Positions 1-9,448 are shown, counted from the stretch's first letter. The stretch is 64,000 bases of DNA from Petrachloros mirabilis ULC683 (GCF_009939295.1 NZ_WVIC01000009.1:21234-85233), one strand, 5' to 3'. Notes: generated by a model from the letters alone, not told the origin. Made by a program: numbers and translations.

Positions 1-1
1 G

Positions 2-1099
2 CGCTTAGAGCAGTTGCTCACTGATCGCCACGAACTTTTGAAAGAATTGAAAAAAGACCTGCGGGCACTCAAGCGCCAGCATCAAGATGCCCGTCGCACC
101 CAGATTCGCAATGAAGGCGAGGTCACCCTCGCCCTCGAACCGGTGGAAGATAACCAGCCTCGACGGTTAGAACTCTCCCAGAAGGGCTATGTGCGCTGCC
201 TCTCCTTAGCCAAGCGCAATCGTTCTCCAGAGGCGGCTCCATCGGCTCAGTTGACCGAAGACTCCCGAGATTTGCCGACTTACTCCGAAGTTGTAGAGTC
301 CAGGGATAACCTGGTGGTGTTTACCAGCAGCGGCAAAGCTTACCCTGTCAGCATTAGCGAGATGCCGATGACGACCGCCAAAGGCAGAGGCGTCCCCTTA
401 GTAACCCTGCTGCCAGAGTCTGCCCGTAGCGAAACCCTGGTCAGTCAAATTCTGGTCAGCCAGCTAGCCTCAGCCCATCATCTAGTGCTTCTCACCCGCC
501 AGGGCAAAATTAAGAAGGTTGAGGCGGCAGAATTTCAAGAACTTACCGCCAGAGGGCTAAATGCTATTAAACTGAAGCCCACAGATGAGCTCGGTTGGGT
601 TTGTGCCCTGAGCCAAGAGACTGAAGTGGTGGTGGCTACGTCCGGAGGGCGTCTCCTGCGAACTGCCGTGACCAATCTTCCTGAAATGGGACGGGTCGCC
701 CAGGGAAATCAAGCACTCAAGCTGCGCCAAGAGCAGTTAATTGGACTGGTGGCTCTACGACCCGACCAGGATTTAGTATTGGTGACACAAAAAGGCTATG
801 GCAAACGGATTCCGCAAGATTTAGTCCGACCCGGCCAGTTAGGGGGGTTGGGTATACCCACGATGCAGTTCAAAACTAAATCAGATCAAGTGATGGCCTT
901 GTTGCCAGCAGTGCCCCAAGCTCAGATCGTCTTAACAACCAATCAAGACCGAGTGGCTCACCTAGAGATGGCTGCTTTAGATCTATGGGGTAAGGATGGA
1001 GCCGGCAGCCTATGGGTCAAGTTGCGACGAGACGAAAAACTGATCATGACCTGGCTCAAAAACCCTCAAGCCACCGATCTGGTCGCAGATCAAGGCTGA
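2..1099 (+). CDS. Type IIA DNA topoisomerase subunit A (GyrA/ParC family), C-terminal part
   Basis: The frame is open from base 2, so the start lies upstream of the window. It begins in the coiled-coil/tower region (RLEQLLTDRHELLKELKKDL, then a DARRTQI segment) and runs into the C-terminal beta-propeller that wraps DNA. Blade-like repeats are visible, for example LVVFTSSGKAYPV, LVLLTRQGKIKKV, VVVATSGGRLLRT and LVLVTQKGYGKRI. The subunit would cleave and rejoin DNA with a B subunit. No canonical GyrA box (QRRGGKG-like) is seen where the first blade should carry it; that stretch is an acidic, Ser/Pro-rich spacer. It may therefore be a second GyrA/ParC-type paralogue rather than the main gyrase A. 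Family assignment is firm; gyrase versus topoisomerase IV is not. Confidence 0.88.
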   Translation, partial: RLEQLLTDRHELLKELKKDLRALKRQHQDARRTQIRNEGEVTLALEPVEDNQPRRLELSQKGYVRCLSLAKRNRSPEAAPSAQLTEDSRDLPTYSEVVESRDNLVVFTSSGKAYPVSISEMPMTTAKGRGVPLVTLLPESARSETLVSQILVSQLASAHHLVLLTRQGKIKKVEAAEFQELTARGLNAIKLKPTDELGWVCALSQETEVVVATSGGRLLRTAVTNLPEMGRVAQGNQALKLRQEQLIGLVALRPDQDLVLVTQKGYGKRIPQDLVRPGQLGGLGIPTMQFKTKSDQVMALLPAVPQAQIVLTTNQDRVAHLEMAALDLWGKDGAGSLWVKLRRDEKLIMTWLKNPQATDLVADQG

Positions 1100-1298
1100 A
1101 GCGACTGCGATCGCACAAAGCTATGCAGCCGCCTCTTAGACTTGAGGTTCATCGTCAGTTGAGTAACTTCTGCCTAGCCTATTGTGAGACAGGAACTATC
1201 TTTTCGGATCTTCCCAATGGCAGACGTCACCGTAGCCATGGAGAATTGTCAAGCAGTCTTGCCTGTTCAGCTAAATTCTACCCTAGGATAGATGACAT

Positions 1299-1778
1299 TT
1301 ACAATAACTTTCTTCCCATTTTTTGAATGATGGCGGCACGACCCGCCACCATTGCCCTTTGGGGCTGAAGCAAGACAAAGATTCGCCCCGTCAACCACCC
1401 AGAAAACCCAGGTCGGCGATAGATGTAGGAATCGGGGGGACGATCTGTTTGGGCGGCCATGGCCGCCTGATCCAGCTCAAAGCCCAATTCTGTTAAGGCA
1501 CGTTCAAGCTGAGTTTGAAAGCGGCGTCGATTTTGATAAGCCACTGAAAAATGAGTGGTGCGATTAAAGAGTGTACCGAGAGTGCCGGCCATTGCCCCTG
1601 TAGCGACGGCAGGCATAAATAGGTGAGGGGAAGCAGGGTGCAGGTGTAAAGCCAAGGAGCCCACCAAGGCAGCAATCAAGGTCATGAGGCTGAAGTAGTA
1701 CAAAAACGTCTGCACTGCACCTGGCCCAGTAAGAGACATATCAGTCTGAGGGTCGAGGTCAGAGTTGGGATCGCTCAT
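1299..1778 (-). CDS. Conserved hypothetical two-helix membrane protein
   Basis: A 159-residue protein of unknown function. An acidic N-terminus is followed by two hydrophobic segments at about residues 22-46 and 53-70 (FLYYFSLMTLIAALVGSLAL and LFMPAVATGAMAGTLGTLF). A soluble domain of about 90 residues follows, with a basic RRRFQTQLERAL stretch and a motif SYIYRRPGFSGWLTGRIFV. This layout is typical of small cyanobacterial inner-membrane proteins with a cytoplasmic C-terminal domain. It lies 26 bp upstream of the squalene-hopene cyclase stop on the same strand, so it is downstream-independent of that gene and could read from its own promoter. I do not recognise a named family. Confidence 0.6.
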   Translation of the reverse strand: MSDPNSDLDPQTDMSLTGPGAVQTFLYYFSLMTLIAALVGSLALHLHPASPHLFMPAVATGAMAGTLGTLFNRTTHFSVAYQNRRRFQTQLERALTELGFELDQAAMAAQTDRPPDSYIYRRPGFSGWLTGRIFVLLQPQRAMVAGRAAIIQKMGRKLL

Positions 1779-1804
1779 ATTTGTGGGAAAAAACTGATAG
1801 AAGG

Positions 1805-3727
1805 TTATGCAGCAGGCGGAGCCAACAGGGTCTGATAGCGCCCTAGTGCCGTCAGGGGAAAATGCTGTTGATACAAATGGTATTTCAGGTAAAAGTGGCA
1901 GGGGAAGCCAGTGCCCGTAAAGTACGCTTCGTTCCAGGTGCCATCTTCCTGTTGGGTGTTAAGAAGATACTGAACCCCGCGATCTAGAGCTTCGCTGGCA
2001 TAGGTGCCTGTAGCCTCTGCGGCGGCCAGGAGTCCAATCAAGGCCCAGGCGGTCTGAGAGGCGGTGCTGGTGCCCTGTCCTTTCAGCGTGGGGTCGTTGT
2101 AGCTAAAGCAGGTTTCCCCCCAGCCGCCATCGTGGTTTTGGCAGCTCACCAGCCAGTCGGCACCCCCTTGAATTTGGGTGCGGTAGTCTTGGGGGGCGAT
2201 TAGAGCTAGTGCGGCCAGAACCCCACTGGTGCCGTAGATGTAGTTGACGCCCCAACGTCCAAACCAGCAGCCTTCTCGCTCTTGTTCGCCCTTGAGGTAG
2301 TGCAGTGCCCGCTGAATACTGCGGGTACCTGTACTGACATCACAGCGGCTCACCATTTCTAGCACCCGCGCCGTCACGTCGGCGGTGTTGGGGTCAATCA
2401 TGGCTTTGAGGTCACCGTAGGGCAACTGGTTCAGCCAGTCTTGGTCGTTGTCAAGATCAAAGGCGGCCCAGCCTCCAGGTCTACATTGCATCGTGGCAAT
2501 CCACTGCACGGCTCGGTCGATGGCGGCCTGCTTGGCGGCTTCATCGGGGAGTTGGGCTCCATGGAGTGCCATGACTACGACGGCGGTGTCGTCTACATCG
2601 GGATAAAACTTGTTGTCAAATTCAAAGGCCCAGCCGCCAGGTTCACCCTGGCGATTTTTGACCCCCCAGTCGCCGTAGTCGAGAATTTGCTTTTGCAGCA
2701 GCCATTCGCCGCCTTTCACGAGGGCGGGATGGTCACGCTCTAAACCCGATTCGGCCAGGGCGCGCATAACCAGGGCGGTGTCCCAGACCGGGGAAATACA
2801 GGGCTGAATCCAGTAGGCACTGTCGGTTTCTAGGACAAAGTTATCGACCGCCTGAAGCCCCCGTGCGATGATGGGGTCGTGGACGTCATAGCCGAGAGTG
2901 CGCAGAGCCAATAGGGAATTGAGCATGGCGGGAATGATGCCTCCCCAGTCGCCAGTCACTTCCTGACGCTCTAGCACCCAGCGCTCAGCCGCCTTGATGC
3001 CTTCTTCGCGCAAGGGCACTAAGCTCAAATCTTCGGCCAGCTTAAAGAGGCTATCTAGCCCTAAAAAGAGGTCGCGCCAGTCATTGCTGCGGGGCAGCTC
3101 AAAGGTGGCGCGATCGCGTCCCTCCAGATACAGCTCGTCCAAGTTAATCACCGGATCTACCCGATACACGGGCTTGCGATCCATGACAATCAGCAGCGGC
3201 ACCGTGCTGCCCCGTGCCCAACTCGACATTTCATAGATAGTAAAGGGGCTGCCTTCGGGTAAAAGCATTACCCAGGCCGGCAGTGAGGGGATGCCGCGCC
3301 ACTCGTAACAGCCAATCAGAGCTAGGTGCAACTTGGTAAAGACCCGAGTTTTGCTGATCCCCCCTTTAGATAAAATAAAGTCTCGGGCATGGGTCAAGGT
3401 CGGGTCTTGAGCCGGAACGCCCAGCAACCGCAGAGCCATATAGGCTTCAACAGAGGTGCTGAGGTCGCCACCATCGCCATAGAACAGTTCCCAACCGCCA
3501 TGGTCTCGCTGCTGCGATCGCAGATACCCCTCTACCTTGGCCATGGGACGGGCAGCATCCGTGCCCCAAATCTTATGGAGCAGCACCCCTTCAGCCGTAA
3601 TCGTGACATTGGACTCCAGTTCAGCCCACCAGTATCCAGCTTCCTGTTGCTGGGAGAGGAGATAGCGCTGGCTAGCTGCGATCGCAGCTAGCAACTTTGT
3701 GGGATTAATTCCAGATTGAACTTGCAT
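1805..3727 (-). CDS. shc: Squalene-hopene cyclase
   Basis: A 640-residue protein, the usual length for bacterial squalene-hopene cyclases, which cyclise squalene to hopene at the membrane for hopanoid synthesis. The catalytic acid motif DVDD is at residues 377-380, matching the family's conserved DXDD. Several QW-type repeats are present, for example QQRDHGGWE near the N-terminus, QNHDGGWGET, and QQEDGTWNE near the C-terminus. The ATG at 3727 is the chosen start because homology-like sequence (LLAAIAASQRYLLSQQQEAGYWWAEL) begins within 15 residues of it. It is monocistronic as far as can be seen, with a repeat-rich intergenic region upstream. Identity is very secure. Confidence 0.97.
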   Translation of the reverse strand: MQVQSGINPTKLLAAIAASQRYLLSQQQEAGYWWAELESNVTITAEGVLLHKIWGTDAARPMAKVEGYLRSQQRDHGGWELFYGDGGDLSTSVEAYMALRLLGVPAQDPTLTHARDFILSKGGISKTRVFTKLHLALIGCYEWRGIPSLPAWVMLLPEGSPFTIYEMSSWARGSTVPLLIVMDRKPVYRVDPVINLDELYLEGRDRATFELPRSNDWRDLFLGLDSLFKLAEDLSLVPLREEGIKAAERWVLERQEVTGDWGGIIPAMLNSLLALRTLGYDVHDPIIARGLQAVDNFVLETDSAYWIQPCISPVWDTALVMRALAESGLERDHPALVKGGEWLLQKQILDYGDWGVKNRQGEPGGWAFEFDNKFYPDVDDTAVVVMALHGAQLPDEAAKQAAIDRAVQWIATMQCRPGGWAAFDLDNDQDWLNQLPYGDLKAMIDPNTADVTARVLEMVSRCDVSTGTRSIQRALHYLKGEQEREGCWFGRWGVNYIYGTSGVLAALALIAPQDYRTQIQGGADWLVSCQNHDGGWGETCFSYNDPTLKGQGTSTASQTAWALIGLLAAAEATGTYASEALDRGVQYLLNTQQEDGTWNEAYFTGTGFPCHFYLKYHLYQQHFPLTALGRYQTLLAPPAA

Positions 3728-3865
3728 GATTTAGTGCCTTGAGATGTGCCCAACAATCCGTGAGGAGGATGAGGATACAGATGTGGGGAACAAAAAAAGT
3801 CGTCAAGCCGCCATTGTAAACCCCAACGCCATCGTCAGGTCAAGGCAATCCCTCCTGTCCTTACA

Positions 3866-4010
3866 CTCGCCCCCCTGCCCCCCTCGCGAAGCGTGCCCGA
3901 AGGGCGTAATTTGGGGGGTTCTGAATACCTCACAGTCCCCCAGAATGGAGGATGTAGGGGGCAAATGCAGGGTGAAATCGTTTTTCTGAGACTTGTGTGT
4001 ACACCGTAGC
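3866..4010. repeat. R2 repeat, partial copy upstream of cpeB
   Basis: This degenerate R2 copy has the C-tract/G-tract core and the aatgcag stretch. It ends at 4010 with the R2 right terminus (gtgtgtacaccgtagc). No matching left terminus is visible. The core also contains a cgcgaagcgtgcccgaaggg-like hairpin insert not seen in the intact copies. Together with the flanking unannotated sequence it fills the 425-bp gap between shc and cpeB. Confidence 0.7.
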
Positions 4011-4104
4011 GATGGCACCCCATTCCCGGTGAGTATTAAGGATTGTTGCTTTGTTTTTCATAAATGAGACGAGCGTCCCCCTGCTCTTTTAAGGTCGAAA
4101 TTGT

Positions 4105-4129
4105 CTTGTCTAAGGACAAGTTCTGTCCT
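4105..4129 (+). promoter_or_regulatory. Overlapping alternative hairpins in the cpeB leader
   Basis: CTTGTC (4105-4110) can pair with GACAAG (4115-4120), and AGGACA (4113-4118) can pair with TGTCCT (4124-4129). The two 6-bp stems share bases and cannot form together. They lie just upstream of the cpeB ribosome binding site AAGGAGA (4141-4147). A regulatory role in the leader is inferred, not shown. Confidence 0.35.
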
Positions 4130-4134
4130 GATAA

Positions 4135-4707
<573 letters not shown>

Positions 4708-4781
4708 TTCAAAGCCTGCGTATTGATCGCTGCAAACTTTTGAAATCAGACCCCAATCAGAATCTATTTGAGAGAGGATAA

Positions 4782-5279
<498 letters not shown>

Positions 5280-5354
5280 TCGGGTAATGAACCCCATGGG
5301 CGATTCTCTGTGAAGATTGCCTCTGCACTAAACTGAGAACGACCCATTCTCTGC

Positions 5355-5421
5355 AAGCCCAGGTGCTCTTGGTGATTGACTCAACTCTTTGGTTGAGTGG
5401 TTGCAAGGAGCCTCTGGGCTT
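5355..5421 (+). terminator. Long nested stem-loop downstream of cpeA
   Basis: An outer arm AAGCCC (5355-5360) pairs with GGGCTT (5416-5421), with further imperfect pairing inside. An inner perfect stem is ACTCAAC (5379-5385) with GTTGAGT (5392-5398). There is no U-tract, so it may stabilise the cpeBA mRNA 3' end rather than be a simple intrinsic terminator. The rest of the 427-bp gap (5280-5706) holds only a G/C-rich stretch at about 5555-5620 that resembles a degenerate R2 core. Confidence 0.5.
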
Positions 5422-5706
5422 GTTGCACGCGGCAGATAGGGGTGAACACCTCTGGGGGACTAAACCCCTCATACCAATTCCCTGAACATAAGCTACACAT
5501 CATCTCCCTGAGGCAGCCTGAATCCGTTATGGATTTACAGACCTGGCACTACCCCCCTGTTCCCCTTAGTTCTAGCGCAGCGGCGCGAAGCGCGAGGGAC
5601 GGCGGCAGGCGGGGGTGATGCAGAGCGTTTGATTCACAACTGGCTGACTCAATCTAAACTGGGTAGCTTCAAATTCAAGAATTGGTATCACCCAGAAGAC
5701 AAACCT

Positions 5707-6981
5707 ATGGATAAGCGCTTTTTTAACTTTTTTAACCTGAGCGAAACCGAGGCAATTGACCTCCTTGATACCCCCCAAAGCCAGATTGGGCCGGAGGACT
5801 CCCGCTACATTGCCGCTGCTCATCTGGTTAACTTTCCCACGGCACTGGCGATTCAAGCCTTGATCCGCGCGGTTGACAACACTGACCCAGGCTTAGATAA
5901 CCGCATCGTGCGCCGTAAGTCCATCGAGACCCTAGGACGCCTGCGGGCCACTCAGGCGTTGCCCACCATTCACGCTTGCCTGGCCGATCCAGACCCCTAT
6001 ACCGTTGAAAATGCAGTTTGGGCCCTTGGAGAAATTGGATCTCGGGATCCAGCGTTGCTGGAGGACGTAGCTCAACTGCTGGAGCGCCCTAAGCAACTGT
6101 ATCGGGCCATTATTCACACCCTCAGCAAGCTTGGGTATCAGCCAGCGCTGGCACGTATCCAACGATTTACAGAGGCCGAAGATTCCCCGGTGCGGAGTGC
6201 GGCAATCACGGCTGTTTGCCGCCTGACCCAGGACTATACCGCCATGGTGAAGGTGGTGGGGTTGCTCCAACATCGAGAGGTGTTTACCCGACGGCTGTGT
6301 ATCCAGGACTTGATGGATGCCCAATACTATCCGGCACTTAACCCCATTGCCCGCTGCCCGGTTTCGTTGGTCTTTCGCCTGCGCGCCATTCGGCATTTGA
6401 GCGATCAAGGTCTTGCCGCTGGGGCACTTACCTTTGCAGAGATCCAACCCGCCCTGGAACAAACTCTGCGCGATCACCCCCAGGATCTAGATCTAGTGCA
6501 TCGCTATGATACTCTTCCGTCCCTGGGCGTTTTGATCCAAACCCTCTACGAAACTGATTTTGGCCGCTGCTATCTGGCCGCCCACACGATTCTGGCGCAT
6601 TATTCTGAGGCCGCCCCTGAGGCGTTGTTTGCTACCTATGAAGAAGAAGCTTACTGTGATTATGGCGCTCATTTTCATGTGGTGAAGTTGATGGGCTGGC
6701 TCAAACATGCCCCTGCCTACGATCTGCTCATTGAAGCCCTGCATCATCCACAGCCCCAGTTTCAAAAATCGCGGGCGGCAGCGGCCATTGCCCTGGGTGA
6801 GTTGGGAGATCAACGCGCAATTCCGCATCTTTTACCCTGCCTGGAGGCTGGCAACTGGGAACTCCGATATGCTGCCATAATGGCGCTGGAACAACTGGGC
6901 GATCGCAGCGGTGTTCAGTTGCTTCACGACCCAGATTGGCTGATCCAAGCCAAAGCGCGCGACCTTGCCCAACACTCGTAA
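5707..6981 (+). CDS. cpeY: Phycoerythrobilin lyase CpeY (HEAT-like)
   Basis: With the ATG at 5707 the protein has 424 residues and begins MDKRFFNFFNLSETEAIDLL, which resembles known CpeY starts. A TTG start at 5629 would add 26 residues unlike the family. The protein is made of HEAT/PBS-lyase repeats (for example SIETLGRLRATQALPTIHAC, AVWALGEIGS and AIALGELGDQRAIPHLLPCL). CpeY, acting with CpeZ, is the established lyase that attaches phycoerythrobilin to Cys82 of CpeA. It sits downstream of cpeBA and 7 bp before cpeZ, so it is probably co-transcribed with cpeZ. Confidence 0.9.
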   Translation: MDKRFFNFFNLSETEAIDLLDTPQSQIGPEDSRYIAAAHLVNFPTALAIQALIRAVDNTDPGLDNRIVRRKSIETLGRLRATQALPTIHACLADPDPYTVENAVWALGEIGSRDPALLEDVAQLLERPKQLYRAIIHTLSKLGYQPALARIQRFTEAEDSPVRSAAITAVCRLTQDYTAMVKVVGLLQHREVFTRRLCIQDLMDAQYYPALNPIARCPVSLVFRLRAIRHLSDQGLAAGALTFAEIQPALEQTLRDHPQDLDLVHRYDTLPSLGVLIQTLYETDFGRCYLAAHTILAHYSEAAPEALFATYEEEAYCDYGAHFHVVKLMGWLKHAPAYDLLIEALHHPQPQFQKSRAAAAIALGELGDQRAIPHLLPCLEAGNWELRYAAIMALEQLGDRSGVQLLHDPDWLIQAKARDLAQHS

Positions 6982-6988
6982 CCCTCCT

Positions 6989-7606
6989 ATGTCAATTGAT
7001 GCTCTCTTTGCACAACTCAAACACCCCAACCCTCACCTACGGGAGCAAGCCCTGTGGGAACTGGCAGAGCAGGATGATAAAACCACGATTCCCCGGTTGA
7101 TGGAAATCCTGGACGAAGAAGATGTGGTATTTCGACGCTCAGCAGTGAAAGCCCTGGGTGCCATTGGTGCTGGTGCCGTGCCTGCCATTGTGGCGGCCTT
7201 ACTGCACAGCGACAATGTGACCGTGCGAGGCAGTTGTGCCAAAGCCTTGGCTCAGATTGCCGTGAATCATCCAGATATCACCTTTCCAACCGAGGGATTG
7301 CAGGGCTTGAAGCAAGCCCTTGGAGATGCCAACCCGGTGGTGCACATTGCGGCGGCGATGGCGCTGGGTGAAATTGGCGTCCCGGCTTTGGAGGCTCTAA
7401 TTGAGGTGCTGCACACTACGGATAACCCAGCTCTGGCGGTGTCTGTGGTGAATGCGATCGCAGCCATTGGTGACCCACGCGGCGCTGAAGTCCTGAGTGC
7501 CCTGACCCAGGATGACACCATCGACGCCTACGTCCGGGAAACGGCGGTGAGCGCCCTATCCCGAATTGAGCAGGTTAACTACTTTAAATCCAAGTCTCGT
7601 CCTTGA
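6989..7606 (+). CDS. cpeZ: Phycoerythrobilin lyase partner/chaperone CpeZ
   Basis: A 205-residue HEAT-repeat protein starting MSIDALFAQLKHPNPHLREQ. The internal repeats (AVKALGAIGAGAVPAIVAAL, AAAMALGEIGVPALEALIEV) are typical of CpeZ, which acts as a chaperone-like partner of CpeY and CpeF in bilin attachment to phycoerythrin. The ATG at 6989 is preferred to the upstream TTG (6965), which overlaps cpeY. Only 7 bp separate it from cpeY, which implies an operon. R1 and R2 repeats follow directly, between cpeZ and a toxin-antitoxin module. Confidence 0.9.
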   Translation: MSIDALFAQLKHPNPHLREQALWELAEQDDKTTIPRLMEILDEEDVVFRRSAVKALGAIGAGAVPAIVAALLHSDNVTVRGSCAKALAQIAVNHPDITFPTEGLQGLKQALGDANPVVHIAAAMALGEIGVPALEALIEVLHTTDNPALAVSVVNAIAAIGDPRGAEVLSALTQDDTIDAYVRETAVSALSRIEQVNYFKSKSRP

Positions 7607-7626
7607 GCTTTTCCGAAGCTAAACAA

Positions 7627-7902
7627 TCAATGGAGTACATGGGGTGCAGGGGGCGCTGCCCCCTGCGTGGGGCTACCGTGTACACACAAATCTTGCCAAG
7701 ATTCAAAATCTTTGCGCTCGCCCCCCTAGCCCCCCAATTCTGGGGGGAAATAGTCCAGTTATTGTTGATCTCCCCCCAAACTTGGGGGGTCGGGGGGGCT
7801 AATGCAGAATGGAATGGGTTTATCCAGAGATGTGTGTACACCTTAGCTGCGTGGGGGTTCCACCCCCATACCCCGTACCTCACTCAGGTGAAAACCGCTA
7901 TA
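7627..7902. repeat. R1 repeat copy interrupted by an R2 element
   Basis: R1 sequence runs from about 7627 to 7671 and resumes at 7848-7902, ending AACCGCTATA as in the other R1 copies. The interrupting 176 bp is the R2 element at 7672-7847. The extreme left end of this R1 copy has diverged from the standard TATAGCGGTT. The copy ends 4 bp before the apparent higB start. Confidence 0.85.
7672..7847. mobile_element. R2 MITE-like element with inverted ends and 8-bp target duplication
   Basis: The 176-bp element begins GCTACCGTGTACACAC and ends with GTGTGTACACCTTAGC, a near-perfect 16-bp inverted repeat. The flanks 7664-7671 and 7848-7855 are both TGCGTGGG; uninterrupted R1 copies carry this site once. 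The interior has two C-tract/G-tract hairpins and no meaningful ORF. A non-autonomous element moved by a transposase encoded elsewhere is the natural reading. The duplication can be read as 8 or 9 bp because one G is shared. Confidence 0.9.
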
Positions 7903-7906
7903 GAGC

Positions 7907-8188
7907 ATAATTCGGAGCTTTAGGGATAAAGAAACTCAAAAAGTCTTTGAGCGTAAACGTTCACGAAAACTGCCGTCAGATATTCAGCAAGTAGCGTTGC
8001 GAAAATTGCGAATGCTGAACCGCGCAGAAACCCTTCAAGATCTTCGGGTTCCGCCTGCTAATCGCCTAGAGCGGCTGGCAGGGAATCGTGAAGGTCAGTA
8101 TAGTATTCGGGTTAACAACCAATGGCGGATTTGTTTTGTATGGCAAGATGGTGACGCTTTAGATGTAGAAATTGTTGATTATCATTGA
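7907..8188 (+). CDS. higB: HigB-type (RelE superfamily) toxin with non-canonical start
   Basis: Open frame of 93 codons. The conserved HigB N-terminus (IRSFRDKETQKVFERKRSRKLP) is encoded from 7907, but the first codon there is ATA, not ATG. The first ATG, at 7997, would remove about a third of the protein. The C-terminal half has the family hallmarks RLERLAGNREGQYSIRVNNQWRICF and ends VEIVDYH. HigB toxins are ribosome-dependent mRNA endonucleases inhibited by HigA, encoded 9 bp downstream. The upstream flank has been replaced by an R1 repeat ending 4 bp earlier, so the gene may be weakly translated or disabled. Confidence 0.75.
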   Translation: MIRSFRDKETQKVFERKRSRKLPSDIQQVALRKLRMLNRAETLQDLRVPPANRLERLAGNREGQYSIRVNNQWRICFVWQDGDALDVEIVDYH

Positions 8189-8197
8189 GGCAAATCA

Positions 8198-8509
8198 ATG
8201 AGTGAAGCCAAGCTGACGCCTATTCATCCTGGTGAAGTGCTTTTAGAAGAATTTCTAAAGCCAATGAACATCAGTCAAAACCAAATTGCTTTGGCTCTTC
8301 GAGTTCCCCCACGGCGTATCAATGAAATTATTCACGGAAAGCGACGTGTTACAGCAGATACCGCTCTTCGATTAGCACATTATTTTAATATGTCACCACG
8401 ATTTTGGCTGGGGTTACAAATGGATTACGATCTGGATGTAGCCGAGGATGAAATTGGAGCACAACTGAAGCGGGATGTGGCAGTGATGACAGCCAAGGGG
8501 AATCATTAG
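8198..8509 (+). CDS. higA: HigA/VapI-type XRE antitoxin
   Basis: A 103-residue protein with the HigA signature start LTPIHPGEVLLEEFLKPMNIS and a helix-turn-helix (QNQIALALRVPPRRINEIIHGKRRVT), followed by TALRLAHYFNMSPRFWLGLQ. It should bind and neutralise the HigB toxin and repress the operon. It starts 9 bp after higB, so the pair is toxin-first as usual for higBA. The module sits inside the phycoerythrin cluster between cpeZ and the convergent cpeF-like gene. Confidence 0.92.
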   Translation: MSEAKLTPIHPGEVLLEEFLKPMNISQNQIALALRVPPRRINEIIHGKRRVTADTALRLAHYFNMSPRFWLGLQMDYDLDVAEDEIGAQLKRDVAVMTAKGNH

Positions 8510-8524
8510 CGCAATTGTTTCACC

Positions 8525-9427
8525 TTAAGCTTGCCGCCGCTCAATCTGACCCATGGCCAGTTTGGCCAGCACTCGAATTGACTCCATAGGATCCTCAAGC
8601 ATCGACTGCAACGGTGCCAGGGTTGTAGCGTCTCCCACTTTTCCCAGAGTGGTGACCGCCGCTTGGCGCACCTCGCTATCGGCATCGCGGAGTGCCAGAA
8701 TCAGATGGGGCAAGGCCGGGGCGTAGTTGAGTTGTCCCAGGGCTGCTGCTGCCTCAGTCCGAATCACTGCTGCGGCATCTGTGAGAGCTGATACTAGCTG
8801 CTCACAGGCTCGAACATCGTTTTTTTCCTGAGCAACCTGGGCGATCGCACCCACTGCTGCACATCGGACATCCACCGAGTCTGACTCCAGAGCCGGGTAT
8901 AACAACTCAGCCGCTTCTGCTCCAATAAACGCCAGTGCCCAGGCAGCATGACCCTTGGTGCTTTCCGGGTGTTCAGAAGCAGCCAAAATCTCCAAGAGCG
9001 CAGGAACCGCCGTTTCACCCGTGCGAGCCAAAGCCCCCGCCGCCGAACCCTGCACCACCGTATCTTCATCGTAGAGAAAGGCTTTCAGAAGGGTGGGCAC
9101 GGCAGTCGGATCGGCAATTAAGGTCAGCGTCTTGGCCGCTGCCCGGCGCACCACTACATCGGCATGATTGGCCAGAGCCTTGACCAGAAAGGGAGTTGCT
9201 GGCTCTCCGATGTCCCCCAGAGTTTCAGCCGCACGCAGCCGCACCAGACCCCGTGTATCACCCAATCCCTCTTCAACCAAGCGCTGGAGTGACTCAGCAT
9301 CGTTGGGGTCAAAGGTGCCCAAGGTAATTTGCTCGTTCACTTGGTGCAAAAAGGCATCCGTTCTGGCTTGAGCTGCCAAAGTCTCGTTATTAGGGTCTAG
9401 GGTTTCCGGGTGAGGCGCATTACTCAT
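8525..9427 (-). CDS. cpeF: CpeF/MpeU-like HEAT-repeat bilin lyase
   Basis: A 300-residue protein of tandem HEAT/PBS-lyase repeats (AAETLGDIGEPATPFLVKAL, AAGALARTGETAVPALLEIL, AVTTLGKVGDATTLAPLQSM). The N-terminal extension has the sequence LGTFDPNDAESLQRLVEEGLGD. In related cyanobacteria a protein of this size and type, CpeF, attaches the doubly linked bilin at Cys48/Cys59 of CpeB. Context among cpeBA, cpeYZ and pebAB supports that role. It is on the opposite strand to cpeYZ and follows a small gene by 21 bp. The HEAT lyase family is firm; the exact CpeF assignment is inferred. Confidence 0.7.
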   Translation of the reverse strand: MSNAPHPETLDPNNETLAAQARTDAFLHQVNEQITLGTFDPNDAESLQRLVEEGLGDTRGLVRLRAAETLGDIGEPATPFLVKALANHADVVVRRAAAKTLTLIADPTAVPTLLKAFLYDEDTVVQGSAAGALARTGETAVPALLEILAASEHPESTKGHAAWALAFIGAEAAELLYPALESDSVDVRCAAVGAIAQVAQEKNDVRACEQLVSALTDAAAVIRTEAAAALGQLNYAPALPHLILALRDADSEVRQAAVTTLGKVGDATTLAPLQSMLEDPMESIRVLAKLAMGQIERRQA

Positions 9428-9448
9428 GGAGAGGTTCCTTTTGGGGGT

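Noticed and set aside
1012..1326. 104-codon ORF overlapping the topoisomerase gene end
   Set aside because: Begins inside the topoisomerase gene in another frame; the protein is basic and unlike any real family.
7584..7923. ORFs of about 100 codons on both strands over the R1/R2 repeat block
   Set aside because: They follow repeat DNA and hairpins, and their proteins are Pro/Trp-rich readings of C-tracts.
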